A stretch of 64,000 bases of DNA. Source: Bog-793 sp963761425. Its GTDB lineage: Bacteria > Actinomycetota > Acidimicrobiia > Acidimicrobiales > Bog-793. Of this stretch, positions 27,734 through 36,045 are shown one piece after another. The number at the start of each line of letters is the position of its first letter. Positions within the stretch are counted from its first letter, which is position 1. The notes under the pieces were generated by a model that saw only the letters and a list, made by a program, of their open reading frames with translations, was not told the origin of the DNA and made no database searches. A program made the position numbers and the translations under genes. The stretch spans positions 1 through 64,000 of the forward strand of contig CAVXGQ010000002.1 of NCBI GenBank assembly GCA_963761425.1, read 5' to 3'.

Positions 27734-28456
27734 TTACTCAACGAAGTAGAGAAGGACGTGGTGCCTGCGATCGAGAAACAGAAACTCGCCTTGGAGCGCG
27801 GGTCCTGAACGTGGCCCGGTCACGAACATCCACGAGTCACGGGCTAAGCGCTCTCCGCATCTTGTTGCAATGAGGTGTGTGAGATCGGGAGGCCCTTCAG
27901 AAGAGCGATAGGACTCCAGCCGTCCGTTGAAGATTATCGTGATTGTTTGCTTCGATGAGTGGACGAAAATTGGAGTTCCAATTCGCCAGCCGTGAGCGAT
28001 GACAGGCCAAAGCGTTCGATCGGTCAGCCGCAAATCATTGGTGAAGCTGCGCCCGAGGTTTCGAAGCAGACGACGTGCGTCTTCAACGTCTCGAGCCCGA
28101 AATGGCTGCACTCCTTCCACGGATGGACAGTGTCCAATGAGGTTCACCACGGGACGCGGGCTCGGCGCAGGATAGATGGCCGAAGGAAAACCCGGAGCTC
28201 CGACAGGGGGAATCGGATACCTCTGGTGTCGGGCAACTGAAGTCATCGGCGACTTCCCTTTGCTCCCAGCTCCGGCCCCGGGAGCTGCGTCCGCGCGCCA
28301 CGTAAATGCTCCCGAACTCACTTCGCCGATCAATGCAACCACGAGAACACCCTGCGTCAGAAGAGCCCACCGCCGAGGCGCAGTTCGTTGGCCGTCACCT
28401 GCACCGGGTGGCGCGATCTGGTCGTGGTCCGATTGATGGAACTTGCATCGGTGCAT
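27734..28456 (-). CDS. Hypothetical membrane-anchored or exported protein
   Basis: 240 residues with one hydrophobic helix (ALLTQGVLVVALIGEVSSGAF) near residue 31 after a polar lead, then a proline-rich linker (YPIPPVGAPGFPSAIYPAPSP) and an outer domain of about 130 residues with two cysteines that could pair. I recognise no family. Codon use and composition look like real protein. The start at 28456 is the most upstream and uncertain. It ends the run of minus-strand units in the array. Confidence 0.5.
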   Translation of the reverse strand: MHRCKFHQSDHDQIAPPGAGDGQRTAPRRWALLTQGVLVVALIGEVSSGAFTWRADAAPGAGAGSKGKSPMTSVARHQRYPIPPVGAPGFPSAIYPAPSPRPVVNLIGHCPSVEGVQPFRARDVEDARRLLRNLGRSFTNDLRLTDRTLWPVIAHGWRIGTPIFVHSSKQTITIIFNGRLESYRSSEGPPDLTHLIATRCGERLARDSWMFVTGPRSGPALQGEFLFLDRRHHVLLYFVE

Positions 28457-28937
28457 GTCGCTCTTCGTTCCGTCGGTTGGGGAATCTACTTCTCGCCCAA
28501 CTATCTGTCGGTGACGTCCTAGTCTCGGGCTTACAACCGCTTAGGAGCCGACTACCTCCGACCACCACTGCCGATCCGACCGCCCTGCGATCACGGGCGC
28601 GACATGGAGTGCGAAGCCGCAGAGCGGGACGCGGCGACGAAATGGCGCGAATGTGCAGGTTCCGGGCTTCGATGTCCCGCTGTTCAAAGTTGCCTCGCCC
28701 GATTCATGACAAGAATTAGCCGAAAAAGCCTCCCTGAGCGGGACCGCGTGAGGCATTCAACGAGTGTTCCGATGGCCGAGAGCTTTCTTGGCACGCTCCA
28801 GCTCGAGCTCCTCGACCGCAAGCGCTGGCGGCCCGATCGGGTTCCGCCCACCTGTAGCGACCAGGAGCCCTGCGGACCGCCCGAGGTGATGCCGATCGAG
28901 ACGAGCACGGGTAGACCGGCCGGGCGGGCGGCAGCTT
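28457..28937. other. Gene-less gap with a loose repeat copy
   Basis: 481 bases with no frame I can support on either strand. At 28583-28600 the sequence CCCTGCGATCACGGGCGC is a looser match to the array repeat, again on the plus strand. The rest shows no hairpin or promoter I would call. Confidence 0.35.
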
Positions 28938-29885
28938 CTATCGCACATGCACCACGCCTCGGGCTTGCGGCATGCAGCACACCAAAAGACCCCAGAACAC
29001 TTCGGCCGACCCCGCCGACGCACTGTCCGGGATCGCCATCTCCATGTCGTAGGTCACCTCTCCATGCGCCGGGATGGCGTGCACACTCCGGCAGTTCAGT
29101 TCGTACTCCAGCTTGGTAGGGATGTACGAGTGCTCGATGTAGCCGGGGCACGGCGACAACGGGACAGCGCGGCTTCCGGGATTGAACAGCTCAACCTGGT
29201 ACCTGAGGATGGTGCCCGGTTTCACCGCGGCGGGGAGCCGCAGGCGGGAAACGAGGTGCACGAGCGGGTCCGGCGGATAAACGGGCGGCGGTTTCCCCGT
29301 GAAGAACGGCGTCACCCCCATTCCGCACGCCATGGTCACGGAGCGCACGGCGATCAACTTGCTTCCACCCCCAGGGAAACTGATCAACAGGTGGTTGTAG
29401 CCAGGAAGTCCCTGGTTCCCGCCGCCGGGATCGGCGGCACAGATGACCGGAATATCGATCCAGACGCTCACAAGCTTGCCCGGGTCGGTGTTGGCAATCT
29501 CGCTGTCTGGTGCCATGCCCTCCGGCCTCGCCGTCACCGTCGGTTTGCCGGGCTTACTCGCCACCACGTGCGGCCTTCCCCGAAGGAGACACGCCGTCCG
29601 ACCCGTGTTGCGAAGCGCCACGCTGAAGCCAACATCCTGGGTGATCTGTAGCGGGTCCACCGATGCCACGACCAATTGCGAGGCGGCGCAGGGAGGTGCA
29701 TTGGCAAGGGGCGGTTTCGTCGGCAAAGGCTTCACCAGAAGGGATTCCATGAACGCTCGAGTCACCGGCTTGTCTAGCCAGGGCACCGCCCTGGCCTGAA
29801 CTGAAGCACTCGAACAGGCGGCAAGCAAGACCGCAGCGGTGGCGATCACCGCGGCACCGCAGCAGTAGCTGCGCCACCTCTTCAT
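28938..29885 (-). CDS. Lipoprotein, DUF4232-like
   Basis: 315 residues from ATG 29885: a basic start MKRWRSYCC, hydrophobic helix and lipobox LLAAC, so it is probably lipid-anchored on the outside of the membrane. The mature part has beta-rich features of DUF4232-type proteins (VGFSVALRNTGRTACLLRG; LISFPGGGS; GMGVTPFF) with a second similar half (YQVELFNPGSRAVPLSPCPGY). Such proteins are common in actinobacteria and have no known activity. An upstream in-frame start (29981) was rejected because it hides the signal peptide. Confidence 0.75.
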   Translation of the reverse strand: MKRWRSYCCGAAVIATAAVLLAACSSASVQARAVPWLDKPVTRAFMESLLVKPLPTKPPLANAPPCAASQLVVASVDPLQITQDVGFSVALRNTGRTACLLRGRPHVVASKPGKPTVTARPEGMAPDSEIANTDPGKLVSVWIDIPVICAADPGGGNQGLPGYNHLLISFPGGGSKLIAVRSVTMACGMGVTPFFTGKPPPVYPPDPLVHLVSRLRLPAAVKPGTILRYQVELFNPGSRAVPLSPCPGYIEHSYIPTKLEYELNCRSVHAIPAHGEVTYDMEMAIPDSASAGSAEVFWGLLVCCMPQARGVVHVR

Positions 29886-30341
29886 GTCAAAAGGACGCCG
29901 GTCGCCACCGACGCCTTGCGTCGCTCGCCGGCTCGCCCGAGAGACGGTGATCTCGGGGCCACAACCGACACGCCTTGCCACCTTCTCGTCCCTCCGCTAA
30001 ACGGAATCGCCTCTAATCCCTATCGTATGGACGGCTTTTTCTGTGTGCAGGTCACCATTCGGCGCGTCGTGACGCCGCCCTCGCCCTGCGCCCCCCTGCT
30101 GGCTGGCTGGGGTCGTCTCGTCTTCCCGCCGTCCGTGCGCTCCGGGCGCTCGCCCTTGCCGGTGCCCGGCCGGTTTCGTGTTGCCCCCCTCGGTCGGCCT
30201 GCTCGCCCCTCGCTCCCTTGTCCGTCACTCCTGCCCCGGTGCGCCGGTCGTCCCCTTCCCGTCTTTGGCTCGCCTTCCCGCGCCTGTCCTTCTTTTCCCC
30301 GAATGCAAAGTTGGCGGCGAGGCACCCAGACAACCTTCGTG
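29886..30341. other. Gap with a pyrimidine-rich tract
   Basis: No gene is supported. From about 30065 to 30300 the plus strand is strongly pyrimidine-rich (long runs of C and T broken by single G), ending just before the attachment-site repeat at 30342. A long open frame on the minus strand runs through this tract and the tRNA fragment but is a composition artefact. Confidence 0.5.
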
Positions 30342-30509
30342 TGTAGCCATTTGTGTAGCCAAGCGCTCAGACCCGACTGGACGCGGACAGACGTCAGAGG
30401 ACACAAGCACCTGGTCAGATTCTCTCGGTGGACTCTGATGGACACCCGGATACCGGTTCGATTTCTCTGGGGGTCAAGAGGCCCCGGGTTCAAATCCCGG
30501 CAGCCCGAC
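30342..30509 (+). repeat. Attachment-site repeat, copy 2 (3' half of tRNA-Pro GGG)
   Basis: Second copy of the 168-bp repeat at 17241-17408, same strand, with no length change. It ends with the same 43 bases: anticodon loop, variable loop, T-arm and acceptor half of tRNA-Pro(GGG). The 5' tRNA half is again missing, so neither copy is a functional tRNA. The 13.1 kb between equivalent points of the copies is the accessory array. A tyrosine-integrase C-terminal relic lies just downstream. Confidence 0.8.
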
Positions 30510-30589
30510 AAGAAATAGCAGGCCAGAGCCGTAGCGGTAGTCGAGTAACTGCTTCTTGGCAGGTCTCGCGAGCCAATTCGCGAGCCGAC

Positions 30590-30685
30590 TCGTCGATCCG
30601 GATAACTGCGGACGTCTATGGCTACACCCTCGATCCGCAGCGCCAACAGGCGGCCGAAGCGATGGCAGAAGCACTCTGGTCGTAG
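30590..30685 (+). pseudogene. C-terminal relic of a tyrosine integrase
   Basis: The last 31 codons read ITADVYGYTLDPQRQQAAEA and end EALWS. This is the usual ending of actinobacterial tyrosine integrases, carrying the catalytic tyrosine region (V-YG-T-D). Everything before it is absent; the frame runs upstream into the tRNA-Pro attachment repeat. It is a scar of a former integrative element at the same tRNA. Confidence 0.65.
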
Positions 30686-30825
30686 CCTGAACCGTTCGTG
30701 CGTGACCGCGAACCGGCGGTCAGGGGTGCACGCGCCACCTTCTCTCAGCCCCAAGGTGCTGAAGAGCGGCACACTCCCGGCATTCCTGGGCGCCCTTGAT
30801 CAGGGGAGGGCCATAGGCTTGCCCC

Positions 30826-31707
30826 ATGATCGAGCACGCGGACTTCGGGCGGACGGGACACTCGAGCACGCGCGTCATCTTCGGCGGTGCGGCGCTCGGG
30901 GATGTCAGCCAGCACACAGCCGACGCCGTACTCGATGTGCTGCGCGAGTACGGCGTGAACCACCTCGACACGGCGGCAAGCTACGGGGATTCCGAGCTGC
31001 GCATCGCCCCGTGGCTCGTCGGCCGCCGGGACGAGTACTTCCTCGCGACAAAGACTGGCGAGCGGAACGGGCTCGCGGCGAGGGTGGAGCTCGAACGCTC
31101 GCTCACGCGCCTCGGCGTCGACCACGTCGACCTCATCCAACTGCACAACCTGGTCGAGGAGGACGAGTGGATGCAGGCACACTCGCCCGACGGAGCACTG
31201 GCCGCGCTCATGATCGCGCGCGACGAAGGACTCGTCCGTTTCATCGGGGTCACCGGCCACGGGATGCGGATCCCCCGGATGCACCTCCGCAGTCTCGAGC
31301 GCTTCGACTACGACTCAGTCATGCTGCCGTACAACTTCACGATGCGCGCCGACCCGAACTTTCGGGCAGACGTCGAGGAGCTGCTCGCCGTGTGCGCGGA
31401 ACGCAACGTCGCAGTACAGACCATCAAGTCCGTCGCGCGCAGGCGCTGGCCGCAGGACGGTCCCTCCGAACGCCGCAGCTGGTACGAGCCGATCGGCGAC
31501 CCCGACGCGATCGCCCGCGCCGTGCACTACGTGCTCGGTCGCCCCGGCCTGTTTCTCGCGTTGTCGAGCGACTACCGCCTGCTGCGCCAGATCCTCGAGG
31601 CGGCTTCGCACCCAGCACCGGTGCCGTCCGACAAGGAGATGGCGACTGACCGAGATACGTTCGGCATCGAACAGCTGTTCGACGGGGGCGAGCTCGAGCG
31701 GTTCTGA
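30826..31707 (+). CDS. Aldo/keto reductase
   Basis: 293 residues of the NADPH-dependent aldo/keto reductase superfamily with the catalytic tetrad D48, Y53 (HLDTAASYG), K76 (LATKTGER) and H107 (IQLHNL). The barrel ends with VLGRPGLFLALSSD, where the phosphate-binding loop lies. It is distinct from the AKR at 50273 and resembles the shorter YdjG/AKR11-13-type proteins, some with iron-sulphur partners. The substrate is unknown. It stands alone just outside the attachment repeat, 33 bp after the last array repeat. Confidence 0.88.
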   Translation: MIEHADFGRTGHSSTRVIFGGAALGDVSQHTADAVLDVLREYGVNHLDTAASYGDSELRIAPWLVGRRDEYFLATKTGERNGLAARVELERSLTRLGVDHVDLIQLHNLVEEDEWMQAHSPDGALAALMIARDEGLVRFIGVTGHGMRIPRMHLRSLERFDYDSVMLPYNFTMRADPNFRADVEELLAVCAERNVAVQTIKSVARRRWPQDGPSERRSWYEPIGDPDAIARAVHYVLGRPGLFLALSSDYRLLRQILEAASHPAPVPSDKEMATDRDTFGIEQLFDGGELERF

Positions 31708-31998
31708 GCCCGCGATCCCATTCCGCGTGCCTTCGCCCTCCCTCTATCACCGCATGGCGGTCCTGTGTCGGGTACGCCCGCGAAGTGCCTGACGCGACAC
31801 TTCCCGCGCCTGTCGCTCTCTCCCCACGACGTTCGGTCCGGTCTCCCTCATCGAAAAAGAGACGAGCACGCTTACGCGCATGGCACTCCGGGATTCGCTG
31901 ACGAATGATCGGGCAGACCAGGGCGCTTGGCTTGGACGCGACGTGAACGAGCGTCGTGCCCGCGCCCGCTGAATTTCGAGAGGTTCTAGGTTGAGGAG

Positions 31999-32644
31999 GT
32001 GACCGTCACGATTGCACCTCCGAAGCCGCGTCTTCGCGGGTGGCTCCACGTCGGCGCATTCCCGTTCGCGCTCGTGTCGGGCCTCTGGCTCACTGCCAAT
32101 GGGACGACGCATGCAGACCGCGTCGCGTGCGCGATGTTCACGCTCACGGCGTGCATGCTCTTTGTCACGTCCGCTGTCTACCACCGGGGCAAGTGGAGTC
32201 CACGCACGGCGGACCTGCTGCGGCGTCTCGACCACTCGAACATCGCGCTGATCACTGCGGGCACGTACACGGCCCTCGGGGTCGCCGTGCTGCCTTCCTC
32301 TCAGGCCATCGTCATGCTGTGCATCGTCTGGGTCACCGCGCTGGCGATAGTTCTGCTCCGTGTCGCTTGGCTTTCTGCTCCACGGTGGCTCTACACGGCG
32401 ATGTACGTCGGTCTTGGCTGGGCGGCGATCTTCTGGCTCCCTGAGCTGTGGCATCTCGCGGGCGCGATCACGATCCTGCTCGTCGTCTTCGGGGGGGTTT
32501 TCTACACCGCTGGCGCCGTCGTCTACGCGCTGACGACGTCCGAGGTTGTCGGTACGCATCTTCGGCTACCACGAGCTGTTCCACGCGTGCACGATTGCGG
32601 CATTCACCTGCCATCTGATCGCAATCTCACGCGTCGCGACCTGA
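31999..32644 (+). pseudogene. Hemolysin III/PAQR-type membrane protein with a frameshift
   Basis: From a GTG at 31999, behind TTGAGGAGG, the frame encodes a seven-helix HlyIII-family membrane protein: SAVYHRGKWSPRTADLLRRLDHSNIALITAGTYT holds the family S-x3-H and D-H motifs. Near 32548, after VVYALTTSE, the frame is lost. A one-base shift restores the conserved ending RIFGYHELFHACTIAAFTCH, which carries the last metal histidines and stops at 32642-32644. Without correction the protein lacks those histidines. It may be a real recent mutation or a sequencing error. HlyIII proteins are zinc-dependent membrane proteins of uncertain role in bacteria. Confidence 0.8.
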
Positions 32645-33081
32645 CTCACTCGAGTTGGCGAGCAACGTCGACATTTCGAAGCGCTCCGCGTCGAATCCCG
32701 CACTTCCGAGAAACCCTTCGAGAAGATCGACGTTGCGGACTTCCTGTCCCGAGGCGATGCTGCCGTCGTTGACACGGCCGGTGCGGGTCATGCCTTGGAG
32801 CCTCCACCAGATCCAGCGCGGTTCAGTCGGAGTTCTTCGTTCGACGTGGGGCGACAACATTTCTGGCCCGTGCCGAAGAACTGCAAGCGATTCTTCATCG
32901 GGGCCAGACCGCTGACCCACCCTGCGAGTGATACAAGCGTTAGCCACGACCCGAAGGGCTTGGCAGACCTAATCGAACGGTTCGCGAACCATCGCCTGAC
33001 CCGTCCTTCGCAGCAGTTCTCAGTCTCGCGATTACTCTCACGTCGTGAACGGAGTCCAGCGCGCCACGCGCAAATTACACC
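32645..33081. other. Gene-less gap
   Basis: 437 bases with only short, unconvincing open frames on both strands. The GC content falls toward its right end, where the ApeA island begins. This is a plausible place for the left edge of that island, but I found no copy of the tRNA-Gly end here. Confidence 0.4.
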
Positions 33082-33225
33082 TTACTTCTTCGCTTTACCC
33101 TTCTTCTTCTTGCCAGACTTAGCCTGAGATAGGTCGCTACCGGCTACTTCCTTGACTTTCTTGGGTGTCTTGGGGTTGCGAAGTAGTCTGCCGGCTTCGG
33201 ACGCGTCAGGCTTACTTGTTGGCAT
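33082..33225 (-). CDS. Small lysine-rich conserved protein, 47 residues
   Basis: A perfect AGGAGG lies 6-7 bases before ATG 33225. The product starts MPTSKPDASEAGRLLRNPKT, continues KKVKEVAGSDLSQAK and ends in a lysine/glycine tail. The plan x-ASxAGxxLRxPxTxxxxKxxAGSxLSQ is that of a small basic protein found widely in bacteria, often in accessory and defence regions, without a known function. The tail could bind nucleic acid. It lies 124 bp downstream of, and on the same strand as, the ApeA-like gene. Confidence 0.75.
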   Translation of the reverse strand: MPTSKPDASEAGRLLRNPKTPKKVKEVAGSDLSQAKSGKKKKGKAKK

Positions 33226-33349
33226 GACAGACCTCCTAGTTAGCTTGATCGAAGATCCTATCTCACCATACGAACACGTGTTCGAAGCCGCTTCACCGCC
33301 GTCGCCTTTGCGGCCACTTAGCCAACCTGCCTGGAGAACCGGCGGCAGG

Positions 33350-34765
33350 TCATTCGCCTATCGGTTCGCCATCAAACGCTGGGGTCGGTGGAAATGGTTG
33401 GGCTGTCCACGAAAGGCGCTTAGCGATGAGGATGAACTGCTCATTCTTGCATAAGCGCTGGTGGATCCACGCCGGGGAGAGACCGATATTGGACAGCAAG
33501 ATCAGCCTCACGATCCAGTCCAGCGCCAAGAGCTCGTAGTACAACTCCTCAGGGTCCTTGCAGCCCGCGTACAGGTTCGAGCCATGCGATGGCAGATTTC
33601 GAGCGTTGCGAATGTGATTCGCGAATGTGTCAATGTCTCCCGGAGCTAGCGGCATGCCGGCTTTGATAGCCTGCTCGACAAGTTCAACCATCCTCGTTTT
33701 GAACGAGGGCTGATTCGCTGGCGAAAGCACCGAGCTAGCCCACTCTCGCAGCTCGCTTGGAGCAGCGTCGACAATGATCCGAACACGGGCCTCATGCTGA
33801 TTCGTTGGCAGATTCGGATGATTCCACAATGCGACATGCATTGCTTCCGCGGCCTGCGCGATGTTCGTTACACGATCGTCTTCGAACATGAACGGCGCGT
33901 ACGTCGCGACGATAACTCGAGTGACAACGCCCTCTAGCTTCTCTTGTGCGTCTAGCCAGAGGTCGATTGCCTGCTGTGCGTTGGCCAGCGCACTCAGCGG
34001 ACCGACTTGACGGACTTCGAGGAGAGATTTGTCTCGTTGCTTCAGATCATCTCCGAGTAACGGCATGTGGATCGGCAGCGGTCGCGGGGTGCTTTGGAAC
34101 TTAGCCATCAAGAAGGTGATTCGATTGGCGGCACCCGTCAACAACGAAATCAAGTTTCGAAGTGGCGCGATCCAGCTGTTCAGACCTTCGTACACGGACA
34201 TCGGTGATTCGACGTCGATCGACCAACTAGTCGTGGCCTGTGCGCTGGCCTTCGTAGCAGAGACATGCATTTCTGGATAAGTGACGAGCTTGACCCTGGC
34301 TCCGTGTGATGCGAAGTCCAAGTGTTCCGTCCGCGGCACCTCGATTGAATGCTTCGACGACAGGTGAATCGCAGGCGGATTGACCCAATCCAACAGACAG
34401 TCAGTTTCGAAGGTGAACTGGTCACAAGCGAGGTTCGTTGCTGGAACGTGAGCGCCTTCAATCGCATACCGAAACGCGTCAGTGTGGTTTGCTTCGAGCG
34501 GACCTGGCCAGAACAAGCTCAAGACGTCGACGAGCGTGACGTCACCGACATCATCGACACGTCCGAAGACGACCGGGTACTGACGATTCTCAATGCTTGC
34601 TGGAAAGCTGATAACCGTCCCAGGAGGCAATGGAGTTGGAGGTTCAAGCTGAAGATTCAGTGCTAGCTCCAGATGAGCCCCAAATTGCACTGATCCGCGA
34701 AGTCCGCGTTGCGGGTACTCAGGCAACCAGAACACCCCGTTCCACGTCGTGTCCGGCATAGGCAT
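33350..34765 (-). CDS. apeA: ApeA-like anti-phage HEPN nuclease
   Basis: 471 residues. The N-terminal half is beta-rich (GVFWLPEYPQRGLRGSVQF start) like the ApeA N-terminal domain. The C-terminal half is helical and ends with a HEPN motif, R389-N-x3-H394 in ARNLPSHGSNLY, the RNA-cleaving motif of HEPN toxins. ApeA proteins abort phage infection by acting as single-protein RNases. The RNxxxH is complete, so it should be active. GC content is lower than in flanking core genes, which fits transfer, and an integrase with tRNA-Gly lies 2 kb away. A divergent HTH protein shares its promoter gap (34766-34986). Confidence 0.72.
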   Translation of the reverse strand: MPMPDTTWNGVFWLPEYPQRGLRGSVQFGAHLELALNLQLEPPTPLPPGTVISFPASIENRQYPVVFGRVDDVGDVTLVDVLSLFWPGPLEANHTDAFRYAIEGAHVPATNLACDQFTFETDCLLDWVNPPAIHLSSKHSIEVPRTEHLDFASHGARVKLVTYPEMHVSATKASAQATTSWSIDVESPMSVYEGLNSWIAPLRNLISLLTGAANRITFLMAKFQSTPRPLPIHMPLLGDDLKQRDKSLLEVRQVGPLSALANAQQAIDLWLDAQEKLEGVVTRVIVATYAPFMFEDDRVTNIAQAAEAMHVALWNHPNLPTNQHEARVRIIVDAAPSELREWASSVLSPANQPSFKTRMVELVEQAIKAGMPLAPGDIDTFANHIRNARNLPSHGSNLYAGCKDPEELYYELLALDWIVRLILLSNIGLSPAWIHQRLCKNEQFILIAKRLSWTAQPFPPTPAFDGEPIGE

Positions 34766-34986
34766 AGGTCCAGGCTACGTACACCGCAGCAGAGCGGAGC
34801 GGCTGATGATGCCTCTGCCTTCGATGGCGAGGTCACTGACCAGTCCACCGGCGCTACACCAGAGCTGGGCCGGCCGGCAAAGCCACCTGCTCCAAAATGA
34901 CGCGCGGTCATGGAGGGGGTGACCGTCGTTTCGGAGACGAAACGTCAACTTGACGTCGACGAGATGGCAACCTAACATTCTTTTTT

Positions 34987-35964
34987 GTGGAAAAAACTCA
35001 GGGCTACGTCGATTTCCGACGAGTGCGCAGCGAGGCTGCCTCAATCGCCGAGCGCGCGGTACAGGCCGGGTTTGGTGTCCGCGATGGTTCGACCGCGTTC
35101 GAGGAGATCAAGGCGGCGAACGTTGCGAATCAGGCGACGACGCAGGCGATCCTTAATGCTGTCGTTCACGCTCGCGATCACGGCCTTGCGTGGGCCGACA
35201 TCGGCCGCGCCCTCGGCATCACGAAGCAGGGAGCGCAGAAGCGATTTGCTGAAGAGGATGAGGACGCACTGGTGCAAGCGATTTTCGAGACGCGATCAGC
35301 CGGTCAGGTCGTGCGGGTGCCAAAGCCGATTGCCATCTTGCTTCCGTCGTTCCAGTGGATCAGAGACGGCTTGAACCGCGGGACGTTCTCCGATGGTTCG
35401 TTGAGGATCGATGGAGGCCAAGCCTACGTGCAAGTCTCCCGTGCCGAGTACCTCGAGCACCACCCAACCTGTGTCCCCGATCGATACTTCTTGCAGCACC
35501 TCACGAGCACACCGCCCCACGGACGGAACTGGACCATCTACGCCGACACCGAGCAGGAGGCGAAGGCGAAGGCGGACGAGGTGTGGGGGCCAGATCGCGT
35601 TGCTGATCGCCAGGAGATCATCGACACCGAGACGGGAAACAGGTGGGTCCGCGCGAATGGCAGGGTGGACTGGGTGAACGCGCCAGCCGCCATCCAAAAC
35701 GCAGCGTGTCACATCGCCGCGTCCGGTTACAGCCTCGTGACGAGACGGTGCACCTGCGGTGGAGCGCTCGTCGTCTACTTCAAGGACGACTACGGGCGCT
35801 ATTGGGCGAAGTGCCAGAACGATCCAGCGACCGAAGAAGGATGGTTGACGGCGTTCCGGCTGCTCGACGACCAGTCCGAGGAGTCATACCTCCGACTCGC
35901 CCGCGAGAACACGATGAACGGTCCCGCCGTGACGGCGCAGCTACTGAACGGCGGGCCTGTCTGA
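34987..35964 (+). CDS. Unrecognised HTH and zinc-ribbon-like protein
   Basis: 325 residues from a GTG at 34987. Residues about 50-90 form a helix-turn-helix-like stretch (GLAWADIGRALGITKQGAQKRF), as in sigma-like or repressor DNA-binding helices. The middle (about 130-220) is mixed alpha/beta, without motifs I know. Near the C-terminus (about 265-290) TRRCTCGGALVVYF followed by RYWAKCQ gives three cysteines, possibly an incomplete zinc ribbon. It is divergent from the ApeA-like gene across a 221-bp gap, so it may regulate it or belong to the same defence unit. No family is assigned. Confidence 0.65.
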   Translation: MEKTQGYVDFRRVRSEAASIAERAVQAGFGVRDGSTAFEEIKAANVANQATTQAILNAVVHARDHGLAWADIGRALGITKQGAQKRFAEEDEDALVQAIFETRSAGQVVRVPKPIAILLPSFQWIRDGLNRGTFSDGSLRIDGGQAYVQVSRAEYLEHHPTCVPDRYFLQHLTSTPPHGRNWTIYADTEQEAKAKADEVWGPDRVADRQEIIDTETGNRWVRANGRVDWVNAPAAIQNAACHIAASGYSLVTRRCTCGGALVVYFKDDYGRYWAKCQNDPATEEGWLTAFRLLDDQSEESYLRLARENTMNGPAVTAQLLNGGPV

Positions 35965-36045
35965 CGGACGTCGGTTCGGCACTTGAGGCGGGCGCCGCTC
36001 GTACGATTGGTTCCGCTGCGATCTCAAGGTTGGAGGAGCGTCGAC

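Larger units (their letters stand above)
17463..30793 (+). repeat. Array of uniformly oriented short intergenic repeats
   Basis: A short motif, consensus CCGGCG-(A/G/T)T-(C/A/T)-(A/T)-GGGG-(C/T)-(A/G)-CC, recurs on the plus strand only, always between genes. Copies start at 17463, 18858, 19795, 21126, 22358, 23595, 25064, 25906 (shorter), 28583 (looser), 30713 and 30775. Several share a longer left arm: 25041 and 30752 have AAgGTGCcGAA and GGCgCACTCCCGGC, 25883 a variant of it, and 27602 the 14-mer GCCCGAAAGTGCCG also found at 25036. Genes between copies point either way. I saw no copies elsewhere in the window. They may be recombination sites or solo ends of a mobile element; see findings. 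Confidence 0.7.

Noticed and set aside
30020..30772. Long minus-strand open frame of 250 codons
   Set aside because: It runs through the pyrimidine-rich tract, the tRNA-Pro fragment (giving the familiar false CRDLNPGPLDP peptide) and the integrase relic; no protein family matches.
17463..30793. Canonical integron with attC sites
   Set aside because: No IntI gene in the window, and the gaps lack consistent RYYYAAC/GTTRRRY box pairs in a foldable 60-140-bp site; isolated matches such as GTTAGAT near 22420 are not repeated.
32627..32947. 106-codon minus-strand ORF after the HlyIII gene
   Set aside because: No start context or family match; possibly a degraded gene end but not supportable.
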